Source of the DNA: Hirundichthys speculiger
Lineage: Eukaryota; Chordata; Actinopteri; Beloniformes; Exocoetidae
Direction: 5' to 3'
NCBI GenBank assembly: GCA_018398805.1
Contig: JAGFBZ010000374.1
Span: 146,501-210,500, forward strand
Length of the DNA: 64,000 bases
Shown piece by piece: positions 55,713 to 64,000 of this stretch (position 1 is its first letter; each line of letters starts with the position of its first letter). Under the pieces are notes generated by a model. It worked only from the letters and a program-made list of their open reading frames with translations. It was not told the origin of the DNA and searched no databases. Made by a program: the position numbers and the translations under genes.

Positions 55713-56015
55713 TTTTAAACCAGTGTTGATTCTGGAGTTATGATATTAGACAGATTATGATAGAGGATAGAAATGAAATCCCAACCATGTCAACATTCTT
55801 GTTTAATGTCCATAATAGTTGGCACAAATTGGCAAACTTGCACAGACAGATTAAAATCTGTTCAAAAGGGGTAATTCGGCCTAAATGCTGCATTATTATT
55901 TTTTCTTTCAGGATAAGATTGTTCGATCTGCTCAATAACTTGTGGACTGGTATTAAAAACCAAAATACTAATGGGACCCCTGGACATACATTTCGGTTTT
56001 GCACCTAACTTCATA
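55713..56015. other. Probable LINE upstream remnant
   Basis: The sequence continues upstream of the L1 endonuclease start and is interrupted by a MITE at 56016. It may be the L1 ORF1/ORF2 spacer region, but I cannot identify a peptide. The frame at 55738-56004 (minus) is unrecognised. Confidence 0.3.
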
Positions 56016-56381
56016 CAGTCATGGAAAAAATTATTAGACCACCATTTTTTCTTCACTTTCTTGTTCACTTTAATACCTGGTACCACTAAACGTCATCATG
56101 TGACTAAAACAGACAGAAAAGAAAACACTGAATGCATAAAAGCAGTGTTTTTGGCAGTACAACGCCATAGCTATTGATGTAAAAACTTAAGTGATTTAGG
56201 TTATAATCAAGAAAACCATGGAAAATGGTAAGATATCAGCTCTTAAATAAAACTCTTATGAGCAATCTTTGTGGTTATCGTTATGTTTGTCCAAACAAAT
56301 GTACCTTTAGTTGTACCAGGCACTAAAATGAACAAGAAACTGAAGAAAACAAGGGAGGTCTAATAATTTTTTCCATGACTG
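56016..56381. mobile_element. Tc1/mariner MITE copy D
   Basis: 366 bp, termini CAGTCATGGAAAAAATTATT and TAATAATTTTTTCCATGACTG (the latter inverted), flanked by TA on both sides (56014-56015, 56382-56383). Orientation is opposite to copies A, B and C. Confidence 0.93.
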
Positions 56382-56383
56382 TA

Positions 56384-57036
56384 TATTTTGGTGCAGGGTT
56401 TTCCATTTTTACACTGAGGTTCATGGACATAATCTTCCTCCCAACCATGAGACTGGTCTGGTCTGAACAGCTTAAGACATTAAGCCACTTCAGGGCTTTA
56501 TCAATTCAATATGGAACGATCATTGCTAAAAAAAAATTATTTTTTAAGTCTGGAATAAGGACACACTTCCATGTTTGGAAGCACAGCTCACAGAGGTTTT
56601 AAATACTCTATATCTGGAGAAAATTCAATTTGACATATCAGATTAAATGATACATTTCAACAGATATGGTAACTGTTTTTAGACCACATCACTCCACGGA
56701 AAGGACCCTCGTGATACCTCACGGTCTTGTTTATAAGTTTCATTCCTTCATCGACAGATTCCTGCGCCATGTTTTATGACAGTGTGGCTTTTTTTTCGTT
56801 AATTTTCTGCCGAGTCATCGGACTCCTGGGAACCAAAGGCTTCCTTTCCATCGACGTACTGGAACTTGATCGATACAGTCCGTGATCTGAAGAGGTGAAC
56901 CTCTTTTCAAAGACTCGCACTGATTGTGTAAAGACCCAGTAAAACAAGAACACTGTCGCAAAGTGTAACATATCCAAGACGAGCCAAAACAAAACGCACA
57001 ACCAAGCGTGGTCCGTCCATCATCCATACAGACGAT
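56384..57036. other. Unassigned intronic sequence
   Basis: It may include more of the L1 5' region just after the MITE. Beyond 56640 it is unassigned. Confidence 0.3.
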
Positions 57037-57120
57037 TAGGGATGCACGATAACTGTTATTCAAAACCGATACCGATAACACACACATATACCTTAAAATC
57101 ATTACATCAATACTATGAAC

Positions 57121-57997
57121 TAGGGATGGGCATAATTAATCGATTAATCGATGATTGATCATTAAGAATTTGGTCGAAGAAATTAATTTTCGTTGATGAA
57201 CCGAATGTTTTTTTTTTTTAAACAATCCGAACGTAGGTTATCAGTGCACGTCCTCAAACAATGCGATGCATTTCTCTGTGCCACCGATAGAAATTTGTCA
57301 GCAGGGGGCAACATTTCACCATCACCCTACCCTGGCTGGACTCAGTTATTACATGCGAGCTTCTGTAGGTCATCGCCTAATCATGAAGCGGTCGTGGTGA
57401 AGTGTAGCGTGGAACCATTTTGGTTTAGAAAATGACCAAGTGTACTGCAATCACTGCAATGCTAATTACAAATACAATTAATCGACAACGACAATGATGT
57501 ATCACTTGAACAACGCGCATCCAAGCCTTGTAAAGGACGGTGGCGGCCGTTCGTCATCAGCCTAGCCTAGCCTAGCCTAGCCTCAACTCGGTGTTAGCAC
57601 GGACCAGAAGGAGCTGCAGCGCACATCGAGCACACGACAAGCGCATCTTTTTAAGAAACAAAAAGCCTGTAATACTGGCGCCTTGATATAAATTGTCCTT
57701 GTTAAGTAGTCTCCTCGATATCTCTTCTTTTATTATCGTTGTTTTTTTAAAGAAAAGAAACAGGAAATGTCACGTTATTGTCGACCACGAACATCTGGGC
57801 CACTGAACACATCTGGGCATGCGCGGGCCATAGCAACCAGGCCATAGCAACCAGGCCAAAGGGGAAAACAAACGCCACGCTGAAATCGAGAATATTTGTG
57901 ATAGTTTTCAATATAAAAATGTTAATCATTAATCGATTATTAATCATTAATTCTCCCGACGATCGAAGAATTAATCTTGACTAAATCCCCATCCCTA
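57121..57997. mobile_element. hAT element, family alpha copy 2
   Basis: 877 bp, termini TAGGGATGGGCATAATTAAT and AAATCCCCATCCCTA, perfect TSD CTATGAAC (57113-57120, 57998-58005). Collinear in opposite orientation with 644-1532, including a five-copy (AGCCT)-type run at about 57560-57585. Confidence 0.94.
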
Positions 57998-58027
57998 CTA
58001 TGAACAAAACCAAAAATAGTTTTGACT

Positions 58028-58310
58028 CTTTAAATCAGAATCAGAATTAGAATCAGAATCAGTTTTATTGCCAAGTACGTTTTCACATACAAGGAATTTA
58101 ACTTGATGTCTGGTGCAGAACATATAAACATATAAGATATAAAAAATATAATAATATAGGAAAATATAGAAAAATATAGAATAACTACTAAAATGGAATA
58201 AATGCACAATAGAATGACATTGAAATATTATAAAGTGAAGGTAGAGGCATGGACAATATGGGAAATGTGGTTATTGTTTGTAATGGCCTGTAGTCCACAG
58301 GTGTGCGTTA
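58028..58310. repeat. Dispersed repeat with AATCAGAATCAGTTTTATTG head
   Basis: AATCAGAATTAGAATCAGAA followed by CAGTTTTATTGCCAAGTACG is a common fish repeat head, probably a LINE/SINE-type 3' region. The right end is fuzzy near CCACAGGTGTGCGTTAATGA. Confidence 0.5.
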
Positions 58311-58736
58311 ATGAACAGATATTCATTTTTTCCAATGGAAAAAACTATTGTCAAGCCTCTCAAACATTTTCATAAAGCTATCAAACAAACCTATTTGATA
58401 TCTCACATTAACTTAAATAAGGTTGCATTACTGACTGATATAAAAAAAATAAAGGCTCCTTGAACTGATGGAAATACATGCATCAAATTACTAACTAAAA
58501 AGTGTATTCCAGAAGTTTACAAAATAATAAATATACATAGAAAATTAATGCACTAACAGAAGTTAGATTCAAACATTTCTACATTTCATCTTTGCCCGTG
58601 GGTCATCTTTGGAAAATTTCTTGGACTTTTCAAAAGTCTCGCTGATGTGTGCAAGTCCCGGTGAATGCTTTGCTGCTGACTAGCGTTAGCTCACGTTAGC
58701 GTGATTTCAAAACTTTTACTAAACTTTAACTGAAAC

Positions 58737-60001
58737 TAAAACTGAACTGTTTGGTCATAATGACCATCGTTACATCATTACAAAGGGGGAAGCTTGGAGG
58801 ACTGAGAACACCATCCCAACAGTGAAGCACGAGGGCGGCAGCATCATGATGTGGGGCTGTTTAGCTGCAGGAGGGACTTCACTAAATAGATTGCGGATGT
58901 GAAGAAAGAACATAACGTAGAAATATTGAAGCAACATCTCACGACATCAGTCAGGAAGTTAAAGCTTGGGTCCAAATAAGTCTTCAGATGGACAATGACT
59001 CCAAGCTAGAGGTCTTCGGAACAACTCGAAAACCCGAGGTTCCGACCCGACCCGAATCAGGTCTCGGGTCCATTCAAAAGACGTGACTCCGGGTTCGGGT
59101 CGGAATCGGTACAGTTAGTCTCGGGTCCGGTCGGTGCTCTCTGACAGGCTGGGTCCACGTTTACTCCAGAGAGGTAAAGATATTAGCGGTAGCAGCTAAT
59201 GTCAGGACTAGGGGCAGTTTAATTAATTATTAATTAACGTGTTTGTCATGAAACAACCGTGTTACCGTAGCGTGTTATTAGCGGTTTGCCTGGCAGCTGT
59301 AAAGCACAACGGATCGCCAACATGACAACGCTGGATGAGAGAACATATTTACGACACGTCCTGACCGCTGTAGGCTATTAACATTAGCAGTAGCTACCAA
59401 TAGCATCTGTATCCACAAAGAAAATAACGACGTGGATTTATTGTTGTTTACATCACGTAGCCTATGTAGCAACTGAACCGGTAGAAGAAGACAACTTTAG
59501 GGAAGAAAATCAAGTTTTATTCAACGCTAGACAACTTTAACATGAGCAACTATGGGCTGGATTGTCTCGGTTCTATTCGGGTAACTCGGTTCAGTTCGTG
59601 GTCGGAAACTAAAGACTCGGGTCGGGTCGGTTCCAGGTCCAAATATTGCGGGTCCATTCAGGTTCGAACTCTCGAACTTATGATAATAGCTCGGGTTGGG
59701 TCGGTTTCGGGTCGAATTTTCATGGAAAGTGGACCCGTGAAGACCTCTACTCCAAGCGTACTGTCAAACTAGCGACAAAGAGGCTTCAGGACAGCAAAGT
59801 CCATGTTCTAGAGGGGCCATCACAAAGACCTGACCTCAGTCCTAGGAGAACATCTGAGGGCAGCAGAACCTGATTCAGTTCCTCCGGTTCTGTCTGGAGA
59901 AGTGGACCAGAGTTCAGAAAACGACTGAGAGAAGCTTCTGGAAGGAAACCCAGAATGTTTGACCCGAGTCAGACAGTTGAAAGGCAACAATACCAGATAC
60001 T
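58737..60001 (+). pseudogene. Tc1/mariner transposase C-terminal fragment, split by a hAT
   Basis: Left part: ELFGHNDHRY, GEAWRTENTIPTVKHEGGSI, MMWGCLAAGG, then degraded frames. After the hAT it resumes QMDNDSKRTVKLATKRLQDS, KVHVLEGPSQRPDLSP, and degraded C-terminal sequence to about 60000. These are the Tc1 DDE motifs around the second Asp (QMDND) and the P-S-Q-x-P-D-L-x-P signature; the third acidic residue should follow (NPIENL in the family) but is not preserved. The 5' half, TIRs and flanks are missing, and a frameshift after AAGG breaks the left part. Confidence 0.88.
59007..59749. mobile_element. hAT element with TAGAGGTCTTC termini inserted in a Tc1 transposase
   Basis: 743 bp, termini TAGAGGTCTTCGGAACAACT and ACCCGTGAAGACCTCTA, perfect 8-bp TSD CTCCAAGC (58999-59006, 59750-59757) that falls in the QMDNDSK codons of the Tc1 gene. 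Subterminal arrays of GGGTCGGGTC/GACCCGACCC words are present. No transposase. Confidence 0.94.
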
Positions 60002-60666
60002 AGTGCTGTCCAGGCACCGACCGGTACCAAAAATTTATATTTAATGATTTATTTATGATTTTATTAATGATTTTTTTTTTTATACTGTTCTATTAGGAAA
60101 TAAATGTGGACATAAATGGCTTGGTTCTGCTGTATTTATTTATGTTTTGCAACAATGATAATTATATTACAGTTAGGCTAGTTTTGGCAGTGAAAAAAAG
60201 TTACATATATAAAAATAAAATCTCTGAAAAAAATCTCATTATTCTGGCATTTATAAATAAATACCAAATAGTTTTAGTTATGCTAACTGATACAAAAATG
60301 GGAGAGTTGAGTCTGGTTTAATGCCAGACAGTGACCAAAAAATAAATATTAAAGTTATGTGTCTTTTTGTCCAGTTTGGTACATATCTGGTTACCATTCT
60401 CAGGCAGCTTCAGGTGAGCTGCAGGTAACCGGAGCCGTCACTTCCTGCTCTCTGACGCCGTGTCCCGATAATAAAGCAGTCCTACCGGGAACTGATATCT
60501 TGCAAAGCCAGTAAAACCAGTTGAAGCTCCGGTTAAAAACACCTGAAGCCGCCGTTAACGACCCGGAAGATGCGAGTGAACTCTCGCGGACAACCGGCGA
60601 CGTTAAACGCGCGTGACAGGTGAGTCGGTGAGATCTCGAAACTCGGTGAGGCTGACCGGGACTTAC
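60002..60666. other. Intron 1 sequence next to exon 1
   Basis: AT-rich to about 60350, then GC-richer towards exon 1. No element resolved. 60605-60666 is the start of intron 1 on the minus strand. Confidence 0.4.
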
Positions 60667-60750
60667 CTGTCCGGTGATACCGGTGATGACAGCCACGTTC
60701 CTCCTCTTCTTCACCTGTCCGTTCACGGCAGACTGGGAGCACTGAGCCAT
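60667..60750 (-). CDS. gmds: gmds exon 1 (coding part), GDP-mannose 4,6-dehydratase
   Basis: This exon encodes the first 28 residues of GDP-mannose 4,6-dehydratase, a cytosolic NADP-dependent short-chain dehydrogenase-like enzyme that converts GDP-mannose to GDP-4-keto-6-deoxymannose on the way to GDP-fucose. Read on the minus strand it starts at an ATG at 60750 and ends RRNVAVITGITGQ, the first half of the Rossmann glycine-rich turn. The exon closes at GGACAG with the donor GTAAGT at 60661-60666, in phase 0. The next residues expected for the family (DGSYLAEF) are exactly those of exon 2 at 32166-32210, 28 kb away. The first ~17 residues are not conserved in the family, and no upstream in-frame ATG was needed. 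Identification rests on family knowledge of the GMDS N-terminus and is strong because all four exons join in frame. Confidence 0.93.
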
Positions 60751-61000
60751 CTCTCTCTCTCTCTATTTCTCTCTCTTTTTTCTCTCTCTCTCTCCGGGCA
60801 GGTGGGTTTTACGGTTTTTGACGTCCAAACGACCGGCAGGAACCGTCTGTGAGAGATTCAGCTTCCAGTACCGGAGAGACGCCGCCGCATCCGTAAAAAC
60901 CAAACTGCACAGCCCCGTGACGTTGCAGGAAGTCGGTCCTCAGATCAGCCAATGGGAAGCGAGCTCCGCGAGGGAAGGAGCGCTTTATTTTCACCCACAG
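60751..61000 (-). promoter_or_regulatory. gmds: Putative gmds 5' UTR and core promoter
   Basis: Directly upstream of the gmds start codon is a (CT)n/(GA)n microsatellite (60751-60796), probably 5' UTR. Behind it lies a GC-richer block without a TATA box. Motifs seen are a CCAAT box (GCCAATGGG, 60948-60956), an adjacent ETS-like AGGAAGT (on minus ACTTCCT) near 60928, a CRE half-site GTGACGTTGC (60917-60926) and TGACGTCC (60819-60826). This matches the TATA-less promoter of a housekeeping gene. The transcription start is not determined. Confidence 0.55.
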
Positions 61001-62475
61001 CGCCCCCTGCAGGAGGGAGGGAGGAGCGTTTTCAGGGTTTTATTTACATGCGTCTGAAACATAGGAAATTGTTAACGGACATTATTACAATATGCAATTT
61101 TTTTTTTTAAACTTGTTTATTCTTTCTTAAAATTAAATTAACATCTGCTGCAAGATCAAAATGCATATATAAACGCCAAATTATGGCACTAAACATTAAT
61201 ATATGTGCACACAGTCGATTAAAAAGAAGAAAAAGAAGAAGAAGAACAGGTATCTGTCTTATTTTATTCTATTTATTTTATTTGTTATTTTTATTCTAGT
61301 AGCATCGAACTCTGTTTATTCCTGTTGATGCAGTAGATTTATTTTCAGGCACTATTTCTTGTTTTTTTTTTTTTTTTTTTATGTTCAGTAAATAATGACA
61401 CACTGTAAGTAAATAATTTTCAAGACCTTTTATGACTTTTCTTCCAGCTCCATGTGCAAATAAGGTTCAGCAAACATCCTGGTAAAGCAACGAGTCAGTG
61501 ACAGAATTCATGAAAAAAAAAAAGTAAAAAAAAAAAACAACACTTTGAAAATGTCTTTTTGTTTCTTTACTGAGTGCTAAAGAAATATTTTCATTCGTGG
61601 GAAAAAAATTTGTGTGCAGCTAATGCACACAACGCTAACAACACTATTGTTCCCATGGATATCACATGTGTTGGCTGGAAATATACGGTATCATTTAATG
61701 CATTGTAGAAAATCAAGTATATCATTTTGGGTGCACATAATAACTTCGGGATCAAAGGATCAGACGCTGAATATGCCACGAATTATTATCTCGGTGCGTG
61801 TAAAAGTCTGTTTTATAGCCTGAAGGTAATTCAGGGGACATTTCAAGGGAAGAGGTCTTGCCTTTATTACGGCCTCGGCATGTCTGTAATCCAAAACAAA
61901 CACAGCCAGGAGCAGAACTTCACACGCTCACCCTGAGAGAGGATCCGTTTCAGGAACAGGATCCGAACCGCCGCAGAAACCGTCCTGACAGGGCTGATCA
62001 AGCAATCAGGGAAGCTCATGATCTCATATTTTTCTTTGCGCATTTGATCGTGTATGACAACATCTGTTCCAGCTGTGAGAGTCAGTCGACTCGTTAGCTT
62101 CACGGAGAGCACAGCGGGAACACTGGGGGGAGGGGGGTCGTTTCATTGGATGCTTGGGTAAACACCGTCGAGTTAAGTGAGAGGCCTGATCAGAGGGGAC
62201 GGCAGACAGCTCTGCTGCAGCTCCTCTGGTTGCTCTGGTTGCTCTGGTTGCTCTGGAGGCAGGTGTCTCACGGCGCCTGGACTCCAGCTGCATGTCGCTG
62301 CTGCGCGGAAAGTCTCAAATACCAGAAGAAGCGCGAGGTCAAGGTCATCGGAGAGAAACCAGGGAAGATGATCACTTTCACAGAGCGTCCAGCTGTTCCA
62401 GGGGGGGAGGGAGGGCAGCCGGTCACCCCCCCCCTCCCTCTGAAGCTGGACTAATTAAACAAGGCTTCTCTAACT
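61001..62475. other. Upstream flank of gmds
   Basis: T and A runs (61090-61099, 61362-61380, 61513-61540) and an (AAG)n run (61222-61246) occur. A (TGGTTGCTC)4-like repeat lies at 62226-62255. No exon is recognised on either strand. Confidence 0.4.
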
Positions 62476-62710
62476 CAGGGGTGTCAGACTCATATTCACT
62501 GAGGGCCACATCAGCATCATGGTTGAAGGGCCAGACTGACAGCATGAGTGTAACAAAATGTAATATAAATCAAAATATATTAAACTACACCTTATTATAT
62601 TGTTAAATAACGGATTCTGTATTTATTTCCATGTTTTCTGTCAAAATGGCGACGAAGATTAAAGTCTTTCATGACTGACACCGCCTCATAACACAAACAA
62701 CATACTGTTT
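62476..62710. mobile_element. hAT-like 5' fragment (CAGGGGTGTCAGACTCAT)
   Basis: The start CAGGGGTGTCAGACTCATAT followed by GAGGGCCACATCAGC and AAGGGCCAG matches a very common vertebrate hAT-type repeat. The right end is not identifiable. Confidence 0.55.
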
Positions 62711-63467
62711 TTTTTCACCTTGAGATACAAACTTGTATTCGTTTTCCTGTTGTTGATGAAACTGTCTTCCTTGTGCATCAATTTTTCTTTTCTTTGACAT
62801 GTTGGGATTAGTTTTTAGAGGTTTTTCTCAAATCCATCAGTTCTCACGGAACAAGAACACTTGTTTCTAGATTTAAGAAAGGTATAGTTTGTTACTGAAT
62901 CATAAAACAAGATTTATTTTGATGATGAGAGGAGATGAGGAGGAGAAAAAAAAAAGGTAATACATCTTATTTTAAGTGTTAATTGTCTCATTTTAGGATT
63001 CCCTGCCTGATTGAGACAAAAAAGTAAAAGTTTTACTTGATATAAGATTATACTGAGACTTAAAATAAGAAAGTAATTATTAAAACAAGAAAAAATATCT
63101 AACGCTTATAAATGTAATTTCTTTTTTCTTGGTAAGAACCAATTAATTTGCAGTGTAGAAAAGCTAAAATATCACATCAGCCACTAGAGGTCTCCTTTCC
63201 CGCGTGTTTTCCTTCACTTCCTCCTTGAACAAGAGTTTCTGGTGATTCTCATCTCATGAAACGCTCCAGTTTTGTTAAAATGGTCCTTTATTCAGCCCCA
63301 TGATGCATCTGTGCGCAGCTTTTCATTCTCTGTTGACGTCAGTTTCAGCAGTTATATTTGTTTGTCCCGACCTCTTTATTGAACTGTAATGTCATGCAGC
63401 AGGTTTTAGCAGATGGAGGCTGCTGGGATTTTATTCCAGTCTGTGTAACTTACAGTGGCCTTTAAAC
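62711..63467. other. Upstream flank, unassigned
   Basis: AT-rich sequence with AAGAAA-type runs. No gene seen. Confidence 0.35.
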
Positions 63468-64000
63468 CAGTGGTTCTCAACTGGTCTGGCTTCAGGACCC
63501 ACCATCACCCTTAATGACAAGCTGTGACCCAAATCAAGGATAATTTCCAACTTCTCAAATATATTGAATGAAAAGATCGTGCAGTTTGAATCGGAGATAG
63601 TCAAATAGAATATGACAGAATGCCAAACACAAAAAAATAAGTTTACTGGTGAACCAAAAATGGCAAAAACCAAAATGGCTTCAAGTGGGAAATATTCCCT
63701 TTGATGCTCAATTAGCTGCATTTTAATTAAATCCAAAACACTTCACTTCAGTAACTTCAGCCTTTTTTAACAGACTCAACATGAACAAATATGAAATAAA
63801 ACAGTGCAACCACTGAGCAGTAGTTTCAAAAAGAACTCAAATATGTAGCATTTGCTGAGTACCCACCTCCTGAATAACAATTTCCTATTAAAACTATCTA
63901 GTCACTTATTTAAGCATTAATCATAAAGCTGACATAACAATCAGAACATTTCAGTAACAGCCATTTTTAAGACTCAACAGTGCTTTTATGCACAAACATG
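63468..64000. mobile_element. hAT-like 5' fragment (CAGTGGTTCTCAACTGG) and flank
   Basis: The head CAGTGGTTCTCAACTGGTCT followed by GGACCCACCATC is the recognisable start of a widespread hAT-type repeat. The element probably ends near 63780, but the second terminus is not seen before the window ends. Confidence 0.5.

Larger units (their letters stand above)
57037..58736. mobile_element. hAT family epsilon copy 4, broken by two insertions and truncated
   Basis: It begins TAGGGATGCACGATAACTGT (inverted relative to copy 2) and runs to 57120, where hAT alpha copy 2 interrupts. It resumes at about 58006 (CAAAACCAAAAATAGTTTTG), is interrupted again by a dispersed repeat (about 58028-58310) and resumes with AGATATTCATTTTTTCCAAT. 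It ends near 58715 at GTGATTTCAAAACTT where a Tc1 fragment starts. The BED exon and second terminus are lost. Confidence 0.75.
32211..60666 (-). other. gmds: gmds intron 1
   Basis: This 28456-nt intron separates the two halves of the NADP-binding turn. It begins GTAAGT and ends CCCGTTAG on the minus strand. Repeat insertions are listed separately. I found no further gmds exon in it, and none is needed because exons 1 and 2 join in phase 0. Confidence 0.85.

Noticed and set aside
58861..58998. Active Tc1 transposase.
   Set aside because: 5' half missing, frames broken, catalytic region split by a hAT, terminal repeats absent.

Overview
This window is vertebrate nuclear DNA, almost certainly from a teleost fish and probably a percomorph. 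The reasons are a split gene with GT/AG introns, a Rex3-type non-LTR retrotransposon, a fish-type L1 fragment, many hAT and Tc1/mariner MITEs, and abundant micro- and minisatellites. No bacterial, viral or CRISPR feature is present.

The only protein-coding gene I can support is gmds (GDP-mannose 4,6-dehydratase, first step of de novo GDP-fucose synthesis). It lies on the minus strand. Exon 1 with the start codon is at 60667-60750, exon 2 at 32166-32210, exon 3 at 30191-30278 and exon 4 at 29993-30102. The four exons join in frame (84+45+88+110 nt = 109 codons) and cover the N-terminal Rossmann NADP-binding half. The remaining exons lie off the left edge, because intron 4 runs from 29992 to position 1 and beyond. 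Introns 1, 2 and 3 are 28456, 1887 and 88 nt. A GC-richer block with CCAAT, ETS-like and CRE-like motifs at 60751-61000 is the likely promoter, and 61-64 kb is upstream flank with no exon I recognise.

The rest is intron, and much of it is transposon. I resolved about twenty elements to the base from terminal inverted repeats plus target-site duplications (TSDs). Most are hAT elements with 8-bp TSDs, in at least ten families, often nested: hAT in hAT in a minisatellite at 52.5-54.8 kb; Tigger-like in hAT at 6.0-7.1 kb; hAT in hAT at 28.2-29.1 kb; hAT in a Tc1 transposase at 59.0-59.7 kb; a THAP-bearing ISL2EU-like element in a Myb/SANT-bearing element at 15.1-16.6 kb. Several hAT copies keep a recognisable BED zinc finger while the catalytic part is gone. 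A 5'-truncated Rex3 copy with a 13-bp TSD lies at 10558-12044.

The most interesting structures are: (i) two extreme simple repeats against gmds splice sites, a C33 tract (transcript strand) abutting the exon-3 acceptor and a ~670-bp 12-bp VNTR starting 14 nt inside intron 4; (ii) a ~1.45-kb element with outward terminal inverted repeats whose interior is a tandem array of ~150-bp units alternating as ~303-bp dimers; (iii) a 1.27-kb Tc1-bounded composite containing a 451-bp tandem duplication; (iv) the repeated pattern of BED-only hAT derivatives. I found no convincing new multi-gene system. Several non-repetitive intronic blocks look like candidate conserved non-coding elements, but that is an impression needing alignment.
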